Source: Pieris napi (Eukaryota; Arthropoda; Insecta; Lepidoptera; Pieridae). From it: a DNA stretch of 64,000 nt. Each line of letters opens with the position of its first letter. Position 1 is the stretch's first letter. Position numbers and translations under genes: made by a program. The notes below the pieces were generated by a model that did no database searches, was not told the origin of the DNA, and worked only from the letters and a program-made list of their open reading frames with translations. Below, piece by piece: positions 20,179 to 31,492 of the stretch. The stretch covers positions 12,076,501-12,140,500 of the forward strand of contig NC_062237.1 in NCBI RefSeq assembly GCF_905475465.1, written 5' to 3'.

Positions 20179-20779
20179 GTGAGTATTTTTTGTTTTATTT
20201 CGTATTTTTCTGAGAAGTAAGAACCTGAGTACATCAAATTACGAGTCAATTAAAATTATATTTTATCAGAATAACTTCTGAATATGGTCGAAACAATATT
20301 GTTTCGGGTTGTAAAGCAGATAGAAAAAAAACATGTGTGTGGTACCTACTTATGTACACGCGTTAGAAGTTATACTTCTTTGACGTGACAAGATAAAAAT
20401 CTTTTTAAATTTTTTATCTTTCGCATTTTTCTACGTTTTTAGAAAAAACCACACTAACAATAGAAAAAAGGTATTTAATACATTTAAATTTTTATTATAC
20501 AGCATTATCTAGTTAAATAAAGTTTATTTAAATACTTATCACAAAACAATTATATCTACATAATTAAAGAAATTGACATTTTTCATTTAAAATGTTCACA
20601 GGGTGTCGGTTTTTTGTGACGGTGTGCGGTGCATCGTAAAAATTTACTCTCATCATATTTCCCTAAGGCGCCAAAAGAAGTAAAACTTCAAAAATATTTC
20701 CTTGCAACGCACCTTATTGGACTAAACAGTCCTTCAAAATAATATTTAAAAAAACTAACAAATTATTATTTTCTTACAG
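20179..20779 (+). other. 3'UTR intron of A2
   Basis: GTGAGTATTT to TTTTCTTACAG. It keeps the intact right end of the internal repeat (GTGACGGTGTGCGGTGCATC to AAGAAGTAAAACTTC, about 20345-20700), which A1 has lost. Confidence 0.6.
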
Positions 20780-22575
20780 ATGTGGAACTTCTCATCAGTC
20801 TCTTTCTAGTCAAATTATTACGCTTCACCTACAACTATTTTAATTTATTGAATTTTTATTGTTTAGTATTACGACAATACTTATCTTGAAGATTTGTTTT
20901 AGTACATTGCTATTGATTAAAATATCCAAAATAGCTAATATGTTAACAGGTATAATTTAAAAATAAAATTAATGTTTGTAATACCAGCGTACAAAATATG
21001 TGATTATATAGTAAATTCTTATTATTTACTAGTTTAAATTGACATTTAAATACCATTTCAATGTTCAATATGGGCCTTAGACTTAAGTGGAGATTATTAT
21101 CTTAAGACGGATCTGGTAAAACCAGAAAAGTCAAAATTCTCGTTAGAATCTATTGTGATTTGCCAATAAGCTGCTAAAGCTAAACACAAAGCTAAAAACT
21201 TAAATATTACTAAACCTCGCTATGTTGAAAATTGTGTGATAGGCATTATTTTGTGTATTAATTACTTGTTATTGTTTTAATTAATAATTAAAATACAATA
21301 AATAAATAAAATGTGACCTTTTATTATTTTTTCAAAATTAGAATTGTATTATGGGAGAGTTGGCATTCACCAGGTATTAAACTAGATTAATCACAAATCT
21401 GTTTCATTGATTATTATGTGTCCATAGGCAAATAATTGATAAACCTTGCACGAAATACGTCAATTGTCAAGTCCGACTCGCAATTATTTTTCATCGTATG
21501 AATTTATTTATTTATTTAAGTTCAACAGGTCATATATAATCGTATATCTACAGTATATGTTACAAGCTATCTTAAAATATATGACAATTACGGTAAACAT
21601 AAAAGATAGAAAAATTTAAAATTTAACTGCTTAGAGATTTAGATTTTTTTACCAACAATAGGCAAATAATGTTTTCCTAGTAAACAACGGATTTAGGCAC
21701 TTAATAATGGTTTTATTTAATACACAGAGCGCTCCCGTTTGATAATAGGCTGTACCTAAAAAGAAATAGGGATGTGGCCGTAGGTCGCCAGACGCAATTT
21801 GCAAGCAGACTTTATATATAATAAATTAAACAGGCTGCTTAACATCTACCCGCTCACCGTCTACAATGCTAAGATACGAGTAAAGGATTGGCTTCTGAGC
21901 ATACCTTGCGCATTGTTAGAGATGCTTCTGAAACCTAGTATGTAGTTACACACCTTTTCATTCCCTCACTGACTCACTCACTCGCTTACACATTTGCACC
22001 TACACACTCACTTATACACTCAGGTGTGTTGATAATTGTTGTAAAGTAAATTAAATAAAACATGTAATTAGATTTTATATAAATATATCTTAAGGAATTA
22101 TATTTAAGTTTGTTAAGAAAGAGCTGGGAACCCTGACACAGGTATTTCTTACTTAAAAGTGTTCCCAAATCTTCACACATTGTAGTGCATCTACTTGAAA
22201 TGAATAAATACATTTTTTATTTATTATCCTGCACTGGTATTTACGCTATGTTTTATAAAACATAAGTTTTATAGCAAATCTCACCACATATTTACCAACT
22301 TTTAGCGAATCCAAGCCTTTTATTATTTAATTTCTAAACTGGATGAATGGTAACATTGACAAATGTTTATGTTCGTTCGTTTATATTCATTCACCCAACT
22401 CCTAATTCGTTTGGATACACTTGTAATAGCTGACACTATGTTCTATCCTTAGTTTGTGATATTTTTTGGAAGAAATAATATATAAGTGTGCTCTCTGTAT
22501 GACACAATAAACTGATATGTTTCTACGGTAATTAAATGGTAGACTTTACAAGTTATATCAAAAGAGTGAGTGTTA
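20780..22575. other. A2 exon 2 and A-B intergenic of unit 2
   Basis: Exon 2 (ATGTGGAACTTC) is followed by sequence collinear with 1303-3084, including the (TTTA)n LINE-tail-like stretch near 21505 and the CACTCACT tract near 21965. Nothing else recognised. Confidence 0.4.
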
Positions 22576-22835
22576 TCTATACTAATATTATAAAGAGAAA
22601 AGATTTGTAAGTAAAGTATGTTTGTAACGAATTGGCTCAAAAAGTACTAGGCTGATTTTAAAAAAAATTACACCTTTTGAATGCTACATTATTACTGATT
22701 AATATAGGTAATTTTAATTGAAAAAAAAAAAATAAGAACCCCAACTAAAACTACAACAATGTTACCCAAGGTGTAAAAAAAACGCCTATGAAATATATTT
22801 CATCGCATCCGCTGCGAAAACTAAAGTAAAGTAAA
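22576..22835 (+). mobile_element. Helitron 5' fragment upstream of B2
   Basis: TCTATACTAATATTATAAAG start; 3' end missing at the same place as in unit 1. Confidence 0.55.
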
Positions 22836-22866
22836 GTAAAAAATCAATCAATCAATCAAAAATCAT

Positions 22867-23110
22867 CACAACTCTAGTTAATGATTAAATATTATTAAAT
22901 TTTCTCTAATTTATTGTTTAGGCAATTCGTATATTTTACGTAACATTTATTATTTAATTTTTCGGCCATCTTGTTTATAATTATATGTTATCTCATGAAA
23001 TGGTCTTTTTTAACATACTTAATGGTACCACATATTCTATTCCACTATGTTTTTAAAATATCCTATCAATGTCTACAAATTATAAAATATTTGTATGTAC
23101 TCTCATTATG
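22867..23110 (+). pseudogene. Relic of B/C-type intron upstream of B2
   Basis: Orthologous to 3375-3620: AACTCTAGTTAATG to ATCCTATCAATGTC. The coding-like relic follows to about 23390, and the GGCCGGCAACGC repeat starts at about 23511. Confidence 0.45.
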
Positions 23111-23809
23111 TTATTAAAATCATTATTACTAATAAGGAATCCTGTTGTATATCAATTAGCGAACTCCTCACATGTAATTCAGTTAAGAAAAGTCCTTACA
23201 AAAAGTACTCCAAATTATTAGAAAATACCACCTTTGAAAATTACAGTTCCAAGTTCTTTAATGAGCTAGGTTAAGATTTAGGGGCTTAACTTATAATTCT
23301 AATATCTACACATATTGTGGGACAATTACAATTAATTATGATTTCATCACATCACGACTACACAGTTTTCCTATTTAAATATGGAGGATAAAATACAAAT
23401 ATACATAGATAAACGTATAATTACTTTGATATTTCTTTAGCAATACATGTTTTAATTTAACTATCGTTTATAATAATCATGATTTCATATTAATGTTACA
23501 ATACTTTAAAGGCCGGCAACGCACTCGCGAGCCCTCTGGCATTGAGAGTGCCTAGGCATAGAGAGTGCCCATGGGTACATTTTTTTAACTGAAAAATATC
23601 CCATATATCTGCTTCCCGCACCCATCAAATCTTCGTACTATCATGTTTAGGATTAAATCAAGGGCAGATAAAAATATGCGTACTAAATTAAACAAAGTTA
23701 AGTGTGTAGTGCTAAATATATAATGTATCCTATTGTTTTAAACCCCATTTTCACCTTCGATTTAGATTATGTTTGGCGTTTGGCCACTATGACTGTTGTT
23801 GTCCTTTAT

Positions 23810-23876
23810 CCAAATAAGGTAATTTTACGATGCGTTAGAGCTGCGATTTTCATTACGTCAGTATTACGACAAATAT
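23810..23876 (+). promoter_or_regulatory. Putative promoter region of B2
   Basis: CCAAATAAGGTAATTTT, then TTACGTCAGTATTACGAC at 23853. The leader has the B-type GCTTAAATATTGAAGAGG. Confidence 0.4.
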
Positions 23877-23936
23877 TAGCTCATAAATAGCTTAAATATT
23901 GAAGAGGTCTGTTCAGACGAGTTTTAAACGCTCACA

Positions 23937-24290
23937 ATGAAGACGTGTGTTCTGTTATTCACCTGCTTTGCAATCGTTCAATCGCGGAACATCGGTTCGA
24001 TTGAATCGAGTAGTGTGAAAGTGATCCATAGAAAGATAGATAGTGTAGACTTAAGTCTACAAGAAATGAAATCGGAACCTTTACATAAATTTGATGATGC
24101 GTTTGTGAAATCGGATTTATTGGAGAAGATGAGAAAGTATAGAGATTTAAATGTGGTTGTTGAGACTTCGGATACAAAGAAGCTATTAAGAAGGAAGAGA
24201 AACGGTATATATGATGAGAAATGTCCAAAGGGTAAAAGAAAATATTTTAGTAAGTGTATCGAAGTCTGTAAGAAAAACAGAAAAAACTGA
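23937..24290 (+). CDS. B2: type B three-cysteine peptide precursor
   Basis: 117 residues. Signal and early propeptide are A-like (LLFTCFAIVQS, SSSVKV) but with the B/C residues Asn18 and Gly20. RRKR 85-88 precedes a mature peptide that is the most diverged B form: NGIYDEKCPKGKRKYFSKC and then IEVCKKNRKN, net about +7 with three acidic residues (Asp93, Glu94, Glu109). The Cys-Pro-x-Gly start of the loop is closest to stress-responsive peptides known from moths. Cysteine spacing x10, x3 is kept. Confidence 0.88.
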   Translation: MKTCVLLFTCFAIVQSRNIGSIESSSVKVIHRKIDSVDLSLQEMKSEPLHKFDDAFVKSDLLEKMRKYRDLNVVVETSDTKKLLRRKRNGIYDEKCPKGKRKYFSKCIEVCKKNRKN

Positions 24291-24321
24291 GTTTTTATCA
24301 AAAACTATAATATACTTTAAT

Positions 24322-24748
24322 GTAAGTATTTTATCGTTTATAATTTTTCTTAGATAACGTAAGTAGTTAATAGCTATTGTAATATTTTGGACAATCCAGA
24401 ACTCTAGTTCATACTTATAAATACTTTTATTATTAAATTTTCTCTAATTTATCGTTCAGGCAATTTGTATGTTTTACGAATCTAGCGATAGTTTTAGGAA
24501 CGCAACATTTATTATTTAATTTTTCGGCCATCTTGGGTATACATAGTTATTTATTATCTGATGAAATGGTTTTTTTAAACATACTGTATGCACCACATAT
24601 TCATTTACAAAAATTCAAAAATAAAAAAATATATGTTTTTAAAATATCCTATCAAGATCCATAAATTATAAAATATATAATCTTAATTACATTCAACTCC
24701 TTTCCTCTTCTACAAATCTCTAACCAATTATTTATTATTTCTTTCCAG
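24322..24748 (+). other. 3'UTR intron of B2
   Basis: GTAAGTATT donor 31 nt after the stop, CTTTCCAG acceptor; exon 2 ATAATGATGGATGCC. Confidence 0.55.
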
Positions 24749-26477
24749 ATAATGATGGATGCCTCTGCAACCTTCTTCTAGTCATTCTATCACGCCTCAG
24801 CTAGAACTATGTTAATTTATTTTATATTTATTGTGTAGTCATGACTGGGAATGTGTTTATAACATGTAGTTATTATTATTATTTAATTATATTTATTTTT
24901 AAAGGTCATTTCATTAATAATTATTTAAATTTCAATTCCTCATTTAGTTAAAAGAAATTAGCGGTTAAATTACAAGTTGACAAGGCTTTTTAGTTTTTGT
25001 CTCTTCTTTCTTTTTTCTTGCTCTTCTTATGTAGTATCTGTTCTATAAAGTGTACATTGACCGATTGATAACTGTGTTATTAACGTTGTATTTAAAAGGT
25101 GGTGATAAAAATCTATAATTTTAATTACTAAATAGTATTATTTTAATACTATCACACTAGGAGGTTGAACTGTAACATTGGTTTACTTTAAGGTGATATA
25201 CTTTTCTATGACCCAGGGGCCTACGAAGTTGGTCATCTGCAACACTAGGAGGCTTGCGAAGAAAAGAAAAGTATATATAGTACATCTTCTTAAAGAAAGT
25301 GATATATACTTCTATAACATTACCCAACATATTTATTTGAACAATATTTAAGACAATTATTTCACACAAAAAAAACTGCGAAATACCTACAACAAAAAAA
25401 GATATAAATTTTTGAAACCTCGCTGACAGAAAACATTCAAAAAACACAAAAAAAATATAACTCGAAAACTAAAAATAATCGCGGAATGTGAGGAATCCAA
25501 AAAAAAGTTATTGACGTCACTAGTTGGACCAATCTGTGTATAGCAATTTATATATTTAGAAATGGAAACCACAGCGCCATATAATTCAAATAATTAACTT
25601 AATACAAGTAGATTAGACGGATCTTTTTATGAAAATTAAAAAATCGTTAGAATAGAATTTGTGTAGTGGATTTTATTACAAATTGTCCTTACATCCTAGC
25701 TATCAAAATGAGATTAACATTTGACACGTGACGGATACTTGACAAAAATCTCGTAAAGGTCGCGAATTGCAATGCTCTTTCTACAGTAGTGGTTAGCAGA
25801 GTCCCGGTATGCCACTTCGACGTCCTGTGATGAAATCGAAGATGAATCTTTCTTAAAAACCCATGACACTTCAGCAAAGTCTTTGCCCCACTCAAAAGTA
25901 TCAAGACCGCCGTGCCAATCCGTCGCTCAGGACTCAGGTCAAATGAAAATGGCTAAAAAATATTTATATAAGAGTTTTAATATTAATAATTCTGATTAAT
26001 AAAACAAATGAAACGTTCAATTAGATTTATTGTGAACAAGAGTAGAATTGAGATACTTTCAGACAATTTAAAATACTGGCCCTCGCTCAAAAGACACCAA
26101 ATACAGCCTCTTAAAACATCCACTACTTAATTTAATTTCTGTTTACAATGTACTAATTAAAACACCAAGTCTAGTCTGTACAATTATTTAAAGTAAAATA
26201 AATAATTTTAATTAATAATTCTAATTTAGCGACAATTATCTGTCATTGTCATCAATTATAGGCCATAGCTTTCGCTAGTATCCAGTTTTGGACCCCTACA
26301 TATTCCAAGTACTTAGCAACTCCAACGTTGCCTCGGTCAACTAAAAAATTGACTTACTTGATACAGCTTTGACTAGAAAACAATAATGATGAAACTAAAA
26401 TTCAAAATTACTCGGTTTTATTAAACTTTAGTGTCTTTTGTGCCAGACCTTTTTAAGACCTTATTAATAATAATACT
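24749..26477. other. B2 exon 2 and downstream, unassigned; empty mariner site
   Basis: Collinear with unit 1, but GCCATATAATTCAAAT near 25576 shows the site before mariner insertion. The minus-strand reading frame around 25690-25900 is broken and unidentified. Confidence 0.5.
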
Positions 26478-26640
26478 TCAGTGGCGCTATAACCCTGTAT
26501 GGGGCTTGGCCAAAGTTCTTGCCATCTGTGCCTGACAAGTGTCAATTTTTGAGTCACAGACATGTCGGTATCCTCGCGATCTTTTCCTCTAGATTGAGAG
26601 GAAGTGTTTATTGAGCACATAGAAAAGAAAATCTAGGGTC
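26478..26640 (-). mobile_element. SINE remnant, minus strand
   Basis: Same headless copy as 8288-8460. Confidence 0.4.
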
Positions 26641-26653
26641 GCTTAACTAGTCT

Positions 26654-26776
26654 TTAAGACCTGATTAATAGTTCTAGAATATTTTGGTCGTAATCCTGCA
26701 ATCGAACACACTTGGGGCTTTCTATCTTCTCATCTTTTTTTCCTAAGAGCCAAAACGTCTCCATTACGCCCTTGCC
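26654..26776 (-). pseudogene. Last exon of a receptor-type guanylate cyclase (fragment)
   Basis: On the minus strand the acceptor TATGTTTTCAG is followed by the frame GKGVMETFWLLGKKDEK and on to a TAA at 26654-26656. GKG.M.TFWL.G is the end of the catalytic domain of receptor guanylate cyclases, which make cGMP from GTP. The final dozen codons run into sequence shared with unit 1. Together with the exon at 28173-28264 it joins in phase 0 (VDVQ|GKGV). The rest of the gene was not found in the window, so it is a fragment; whether it is transcribed is unknown. Confidence 0.72.
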
Positions 26777-26848
26777 CTGAAAACATAAAAAAAAACTGTT
26801 TTAAAACAACACTATTTAATCTCTAGTTAATTTGAAGTGTTTTCACTA

Positions 26849-27199
26849 TCTAATATATAAAATTCTCGTGTCACAATGTTCGTTCCCATACTCCCCCGAA
26901 ACTGCTCGACCGATTCTTATGAAACTTTTTATGCATATTCAGTAAGTCTGAGAATCGGACAACATCTATTCATTCCCCTAAATGTTAAGGGTGGTCCCAC
27001 CCCTAAATTTTGATTTTTTAGACAAAACTATTTGTTTTTATTTTTTATGATACAGTATTCAAAACAAACATACGACCCTTAATTGTCACCCTCTACCATC
27101 AACCCCAATTTTTTATAGTAGATAGTTTAGTTATTGAACTAAAAAAATGTGTCCTAGAAATAATATACATGGCAAAACGACGTTTGCCGGGTCAGCTAG
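26849..27199 (+). mobile_element. Non-autonomous Helitron
   Basis: Begins A|TCTAATATATAAAATTC and ends CAGCTAG|T. The hairpin GGCAAA-ACGACG-TTTGCC lies seven bases before CTAG. 351 bp, inside the guanylate cyclase intron. Confidence 0.8.
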
Positions 27200-27840
27200 T
27201 AAAGTTACAAATTAATTAGGATTAAAAATAGAGTTTTCCATACATTTCTTTAAAGCAACTGTGATACAAAATTTAACCATTAAGATTCAAAATCTGTTTT
27301 AGCTTATGAATAGGTGATCCTTAATCTGTAAGTAACCCTTAAATTATAAATGAAAGACTCTAGTAGCATTAAATGTAAAACTTTTGACTCTTTTTTCCAC
27401 TAGTTAGTAATCTACGTAATTGTTAGGAATGTATTTGTGATGTGTTTTTTGTTATCGTTTACGCTTAAACTGTTGAACCGGTTCGAAATGTGAAGATATA
27501 ACAACCTTGGGAAATAATTATGTATTTATCCTTATTCTTGGATACTTAACTAAATATGTACAAAATATGCGGGCACATCTTACGCATGGAAGTAACTATA
27601 CGAGTATCAAAACCATTGATTTTAAATTAAATTAATTATTCAATTGTCGAGGAAGATATTTTTAAACAAGGATAATAATAATAATAATAGTACCGTATTT
27701 ATTATTATGGTTGTGTTCCTAGCCAGTTATGGTAAGCTTGAAATATAGCTATCATGAAAAACCACACATTTACACGCATGTTTTTGCCAAGCAACAATTT
27801 CCAAAAACAAAACAAAAGGAAAAACCCCATGCGTCTAACA

Positions 27841-27940
27841 GGACTTTTGTTTTAATAATAATAATTTATTATAATAATATATAATATTATAATAAATTTT
27901 ACATAATATAATAATTTATTATTATTAAAACAAAAGTTCT
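27841..27940. mobile_element. Palindromic foldback/MITE
   Basis: The arms GACTTTTGTTTTAATAATA and TATTATTAAAACAAAAGTTC are inverted over about 30 bases around an AT-rich centre. Confidence 0.5.
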
Positions 27941-27989
27941 GCTATATCATAAAAAAATAAAAACAAAAACAAAAAAAAATTGTTTCAAA

Positions 27990-28150
27990 ATATAAATAAA
28001 ATTTTGGGGTGAACACCCCTTATCACTTAAGGATTTGAAAGATAAATAGTAGCTGATTCTAAGACTTACTGAATATGCATAAAAAATAATAAGAATCGGT
28101 CGAGCCGTTTCGGAGGAGTATGGGAACGAACATTGTGACACGAAGATTAT
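27990..28150 (-). mobile_element. Helitron fragment, inverted relative to 26849
   Basis: The minus strand has GTGTCACAATGTTCGTTCC and CGACCGATTCTTATT, as in the other copy, with a diverged 5' end. It lacks CTAG. Confidence 0.6.
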
Positions 28151-28172
28151 TTTACCTATAGAATTATTTTAC

Positions 28173-28264
28173 CTGAACATCAACCAGCCCTCGTGATTGC
28201 ACAACGTAATTTCCAATCTCGTCAAGTGCATCTTTGGTTGTCGGGGAAATGTGAATTTTCATTG
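28173..28264 (-). pseudogene. Penultimate exon of a receptor-type guanylate cyclase (fragment)
   Basis: The minus-strand frame after acceptor CATTTCCAG reads MKIHISPTTKDALDEIG, continues NYVVQSRGLVDVQ and ends at donor CAG|GTAAAAT. KIHIS..T...L..IG.Y...RGL is diagnostic for the C-terminal part of the class III cyclase domain of membrane guanylate cyclases. The exon starts in the middle of a codon, so an upstream exon once existed; none is seen up to 30.3 kb. Frame and splice signals are intact, which suggests either a young fragment or the true 3' end of a gene disrupted by later insertions. Confidence 0.75.
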
Positions 28265-28401
28265 CTGGAAATGTATCACATATTTTTATTAAATTATTAT
28301 AATTTAAATTAAATTAAATTATAAAAACATTTATTATTTTTATTATATTTTTAATTAAAAACTAGATAACCACGATAGACAGTATTCATAAAATGAAATG
28401 A

Positions 28402-28572
28402 CTTAAGTGGTTGGCACATGTGCACCGATTGGCGGACGACAGAACCCCAAGGTCCTTTCGAACTCACAACCTGATGGCAAGAGAAAATCGGGTAGACCGC
28501 AGCTGCGTTGGTATGATAGAGTCAAGGTCCTCAAAACAATAGGGGTTCGAAGTTGGACGCAAGAAGCACTAA
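28402..28572 (+). pseudogene. LINE C-terminal remnant (plus strand)
   Basis: LKWLAHVHRLADDRTPR, then after a frame change DGKRKSGRPQLRWYDRVK and IGVRSWTQEAL. This is the common C-terminal pattern (WlGHv.R..dDR.pk..gkR..GRP..RW) of RTE-like non-LTR elements. Confidence 0.7.
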
Positions 28573-28582
28573 ATACTTAAAC

Positions 28583-28830
28583 TTTGGTCTAGTGGTTAGT
28601 ACCCCTGACTGCGAATCCATGGGTCCCGGGTTCGATCCCCGGCTGAGACGAACATCGATGTGATGGGCATTTGGTGTTGTGCTTAGGTCTAGGGTGTTTA
28701 AAAATGTATTTATATGTCTATCTATCTATAATATGTATGTATATCCGTTGCCTAGTTACCCAAAACACAAGCTTCACCGGCTTAGCATGGGACTAGGTCA
28801 ATTGGTGTGAATTGTCTTAAAAAAAAAAAT
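28583..28830 (+). mobile_element. tRNA-derived SINE, complete
   Basis: A-box-like TGGTCTAGTGGTTAG, B box GGGTTCGATCCCC (28629-28640), (TCTA)n microsatellite, tail TTGCCTAGTTACCC..CTAGGTCAATTGGTG and poly(A). Same family as the SINE split by the LTR elements. Confidence 0.8.
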
Positions 28831-28989
28831 AGAATGCGATAGCAAAATATACTTGTGGAGGCTAAGGCCCACTAGGGGCTGCATAACCATGTATGATAAT
28901 AACTAAAGACATCATTGTTCCACTTATCTTCTGTTATCTCTTATCTTTTGTATCTATAAAGTCATTGGCAAAAACTTACATATACATAC

Positions 28990-29170
28990 AGACTCTTGGG
29001 ACGTGGGGTTCAAGTGCATAGGCGCTAATTAAAAGTTTAAGTTGGGACCTGGTAGATAGTAAAGTGTCCCCAGAGCTGGTGCTTTCCTCGCTCAACGAAT
29101 AAGTATCGCAATATACCGAGGAAATGCTGCCAATGTTAAAGGTATACTACCACAGGGCCCAAACTTTTTA
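28990..29170 (+). pseudogene. LINE C-terminal tail remnant
   Basis: The frame SVPRAGAFLAQRISIAIYR, continuing GNAANVKGILPQG, matches the tail found in several insect non-LTR polyproteins (PRAGAFL.QRiSiAi.rGNAa.V.GtLP). Earlier codons are frameshifted. Confidence 0.6.
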
Positions 29171-29470
29171 AATTAGTTTTAATTTTATTTTTATTAATGT
29201 TTATTATTACTGTGAAGGTTGAGAAAATTTTAAATATTGTATATTTGATTGTTATGTTTAGGTTTTAACGATATAATAGTCATATTCATAGTAAATTTCA
29301 ATTTTTAGGCTTTTTATTTAACTGTTCTCAATTATAAATAAAACTAGATCAAATGTTTAATTGTATAGTGTTCAATTGATCAATGATTTACGTTGTGTTG
29401 AGAAAGTCGTGATAAAAATCTGTGATTTTATTTACTTTATAGTATATTTTTTAGTATTTATTTATATAAG

Positions 29471-29705
29471 AGCAGTGTTGGCTTAGTGGCATCAGCGTGC
29501 GATCCTCCTCCCTGAGGTCGTAGGTTCGATCCCTGGCTGCGCACCAATGGACTTTCTGTCAATGTGCGTGTTTCATATTCGCTCGAACGGTAAAGGAAAA
29601 CATCGTGAGGAAACCGGCTTGCCTTAGCTTAGACACAAATGATTATGAAATAGATACAGAAATCTGAGGCCCAGACCTAAAAAGGTTGTAGTGCCACTGA
29701 TTTAT
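29471..29705 (+). mobile_element. Lepidoptera SINE (second family)
   Basis: TTGGCTTAGTGGC (A box), GGTTCGATCCC (B box, 29523-29533), CACCAATGGACTTTCTG, ATTCGCTCGAACGG, ATCGTGAGGAAACCGGC and the end GGTTGTAGTGCCACTGA, a well-known lepidopteran SINE order. Confidence 0.8.
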
Positions 29706-30010
29706 TTTATATTATATACGAAAGAAAATACTCACGTATAGTTGTAAATCCTGCCAATACATTGTTAATTTGTGAAAGTATTTTCCAGTTAAGTAGTTTA
29801 TAAGTTAAGTATTATAATTCCAGATTTTTGTGATTATATTTAATTCTCAGTTAATAACTAATAAGCTTAAAGCTTAATAAGTATTGTTGATTGAAGACTC
29901 TACACCTTGTTAATATTACGGAACCGCCTTAATAGTTGATAATATATTATTTTAAACAACAATTATTTTATTTCTGTAACCATACAATTTTAAAATATAA
30001 CAATACAAAA

Positions 30011-30240
30011 TATGTGGACTAGAGTGTGTCCTGTAGGACACGTAGGACACTCTTCTAGCTCTCTCCACTTATTTCTATCCCAGGTAACTCTAGTCCACAT
30101 AGGCCCGCCTTGGTTTTTCCATTTCCATACAATAATGACCTAACAACCTCTTTTTTTCTCTCATCTCGATGCCATTCAGTAGTGAATCTTGTCCATTTCT
30201 CACGACATGCCATTAGACCAGGGTAGAAGCCGTAAAAATA
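30011..30240 (-). pseudogene. LINE C-terminal remnant, with inverted repeat
   Basis: The minus-strand frames give EKWTRFTTEWHRDERKKE and MWTRVTWDRNKWRELEE, the end of a non-LTR polyprotein. A 15-bp perfect inverted repeat (TATGTGGACTAGAGT, 30011-30025 and 30087-30101) lies within it. Confidence 0.55.
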
Positions 30241-30404
30241 ATAATTAGTGATAATAGTAGGATGAAACCCATTGGAAAGGGAGGAGAATAGATAGTATTT
30301 GAGAAACAGAGAAGTGAGCAACATCGTTTATATAAATACACGTGCAGGCTGAGTTACTTTAAGAGATTTGTGACAAATTTACTGCATTTTTCGATTCCTA
30401 ACAA

Positions 30405-30600
30405 CCCATTTTTTTTCTCTCATCTCGATGCCATTCAGCAGTGAATCTTGTCCATTTCTCATGAAATGTCATGTGCCCGAACATCGCCATTTTAGCCACA
30501 TCTTGTTTGCTGTTAAACATCTTCCACTTTTGTAGTCTTTCGTACTTTGTCTGCACTTACGTGATCTATAAGAAGAAGTTACTCCCGGAACGCCAAACGC
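30405..30600 (-). pseudogene. LINE C-terminal remnant (counterpart of 8575-8770)
   Basis: The minus-strand frame YERLQKWKMFNSKQDVAKM and on to EKWTRFTAEWHRDE is a little longer than the unit 1 copy, which lost about 30 bp. Confidence 0.5.
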
Positions 30601-31492
30601 ATTAGATGAATCCTTGTGTTAAAAAAGTTAGTATTGCGAAATTTAATATCTATAAAATAATAATTGTAAAAATTAACACTAAGTAAAGAAGTGTAAAAGT
30701 ATATAGTAAATTAAATTAATTAAAAAATTTGAATAATTGTTAAGAAACAGATAAATAAATAATTTTGGGCGGATTATTACGCTTTCGCGTGATAACATTC
30801 TATCTCCGGTGTGAGTCGGTGACCGGTGAGCACTCAATTTACGTTTGTACGTACGTTAAAGTATAAAAACGTATGTGCAAATGTGTAGTGTGTTATTTAA
30901 TTTGTATGAAATATGTTGTCTGCACTTTACGACACTATATAATTTAGCCAGATCTTTATCTTCCGCTAGCCAAAAACACCTGAAGTTACCGGTTTGGTGG
31001 TGTGCGGCTATTTACTCAAATCTGCTCGTAATCATTCACGGCCCTCGTTAACTTTTAATTTAATATCCTGCGCTGATATTTACGCTATGTTTTATAAAAC
31101 ACAAGGTTTATAACAAATCTCACCACATATTTACCAACTTTTAGCGAATGCAAGCCTTTTATTACTTTAATTTCTAAACTGGATGAATGGTTACATTGAA
31201 AAATGTTTATGTTCGTTCGTTTATATTCATTCACACAACTCCTAATTCGTTTGGATACACTTGTAATAGCTGACACTATGTTCTATCCTCAGTTTGTGAT
31301 TTTTTTTGGAAGAAATAATATATAAGTGTGCTCTCTGTATGACTCACAATAAACTGATATTACTGATATTATCCTACGGTAATTAAACGGTATACTTTTC
31401 AAGTTCAATCGAAAGTGAATCCGTAATGAACTAAATTCAAAAAGCCGAACTAACAACATGATAAGATATTAAGAACAAAGGAATAAGTGTTA
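30601..31492. other. C2 upstream block, unassigned
   Basis: Collinear with 8771-9349. From about 31060 it contains the block shared with the B modules (CCTGCGCTGATATTTACGC). Confidence 0.4.
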
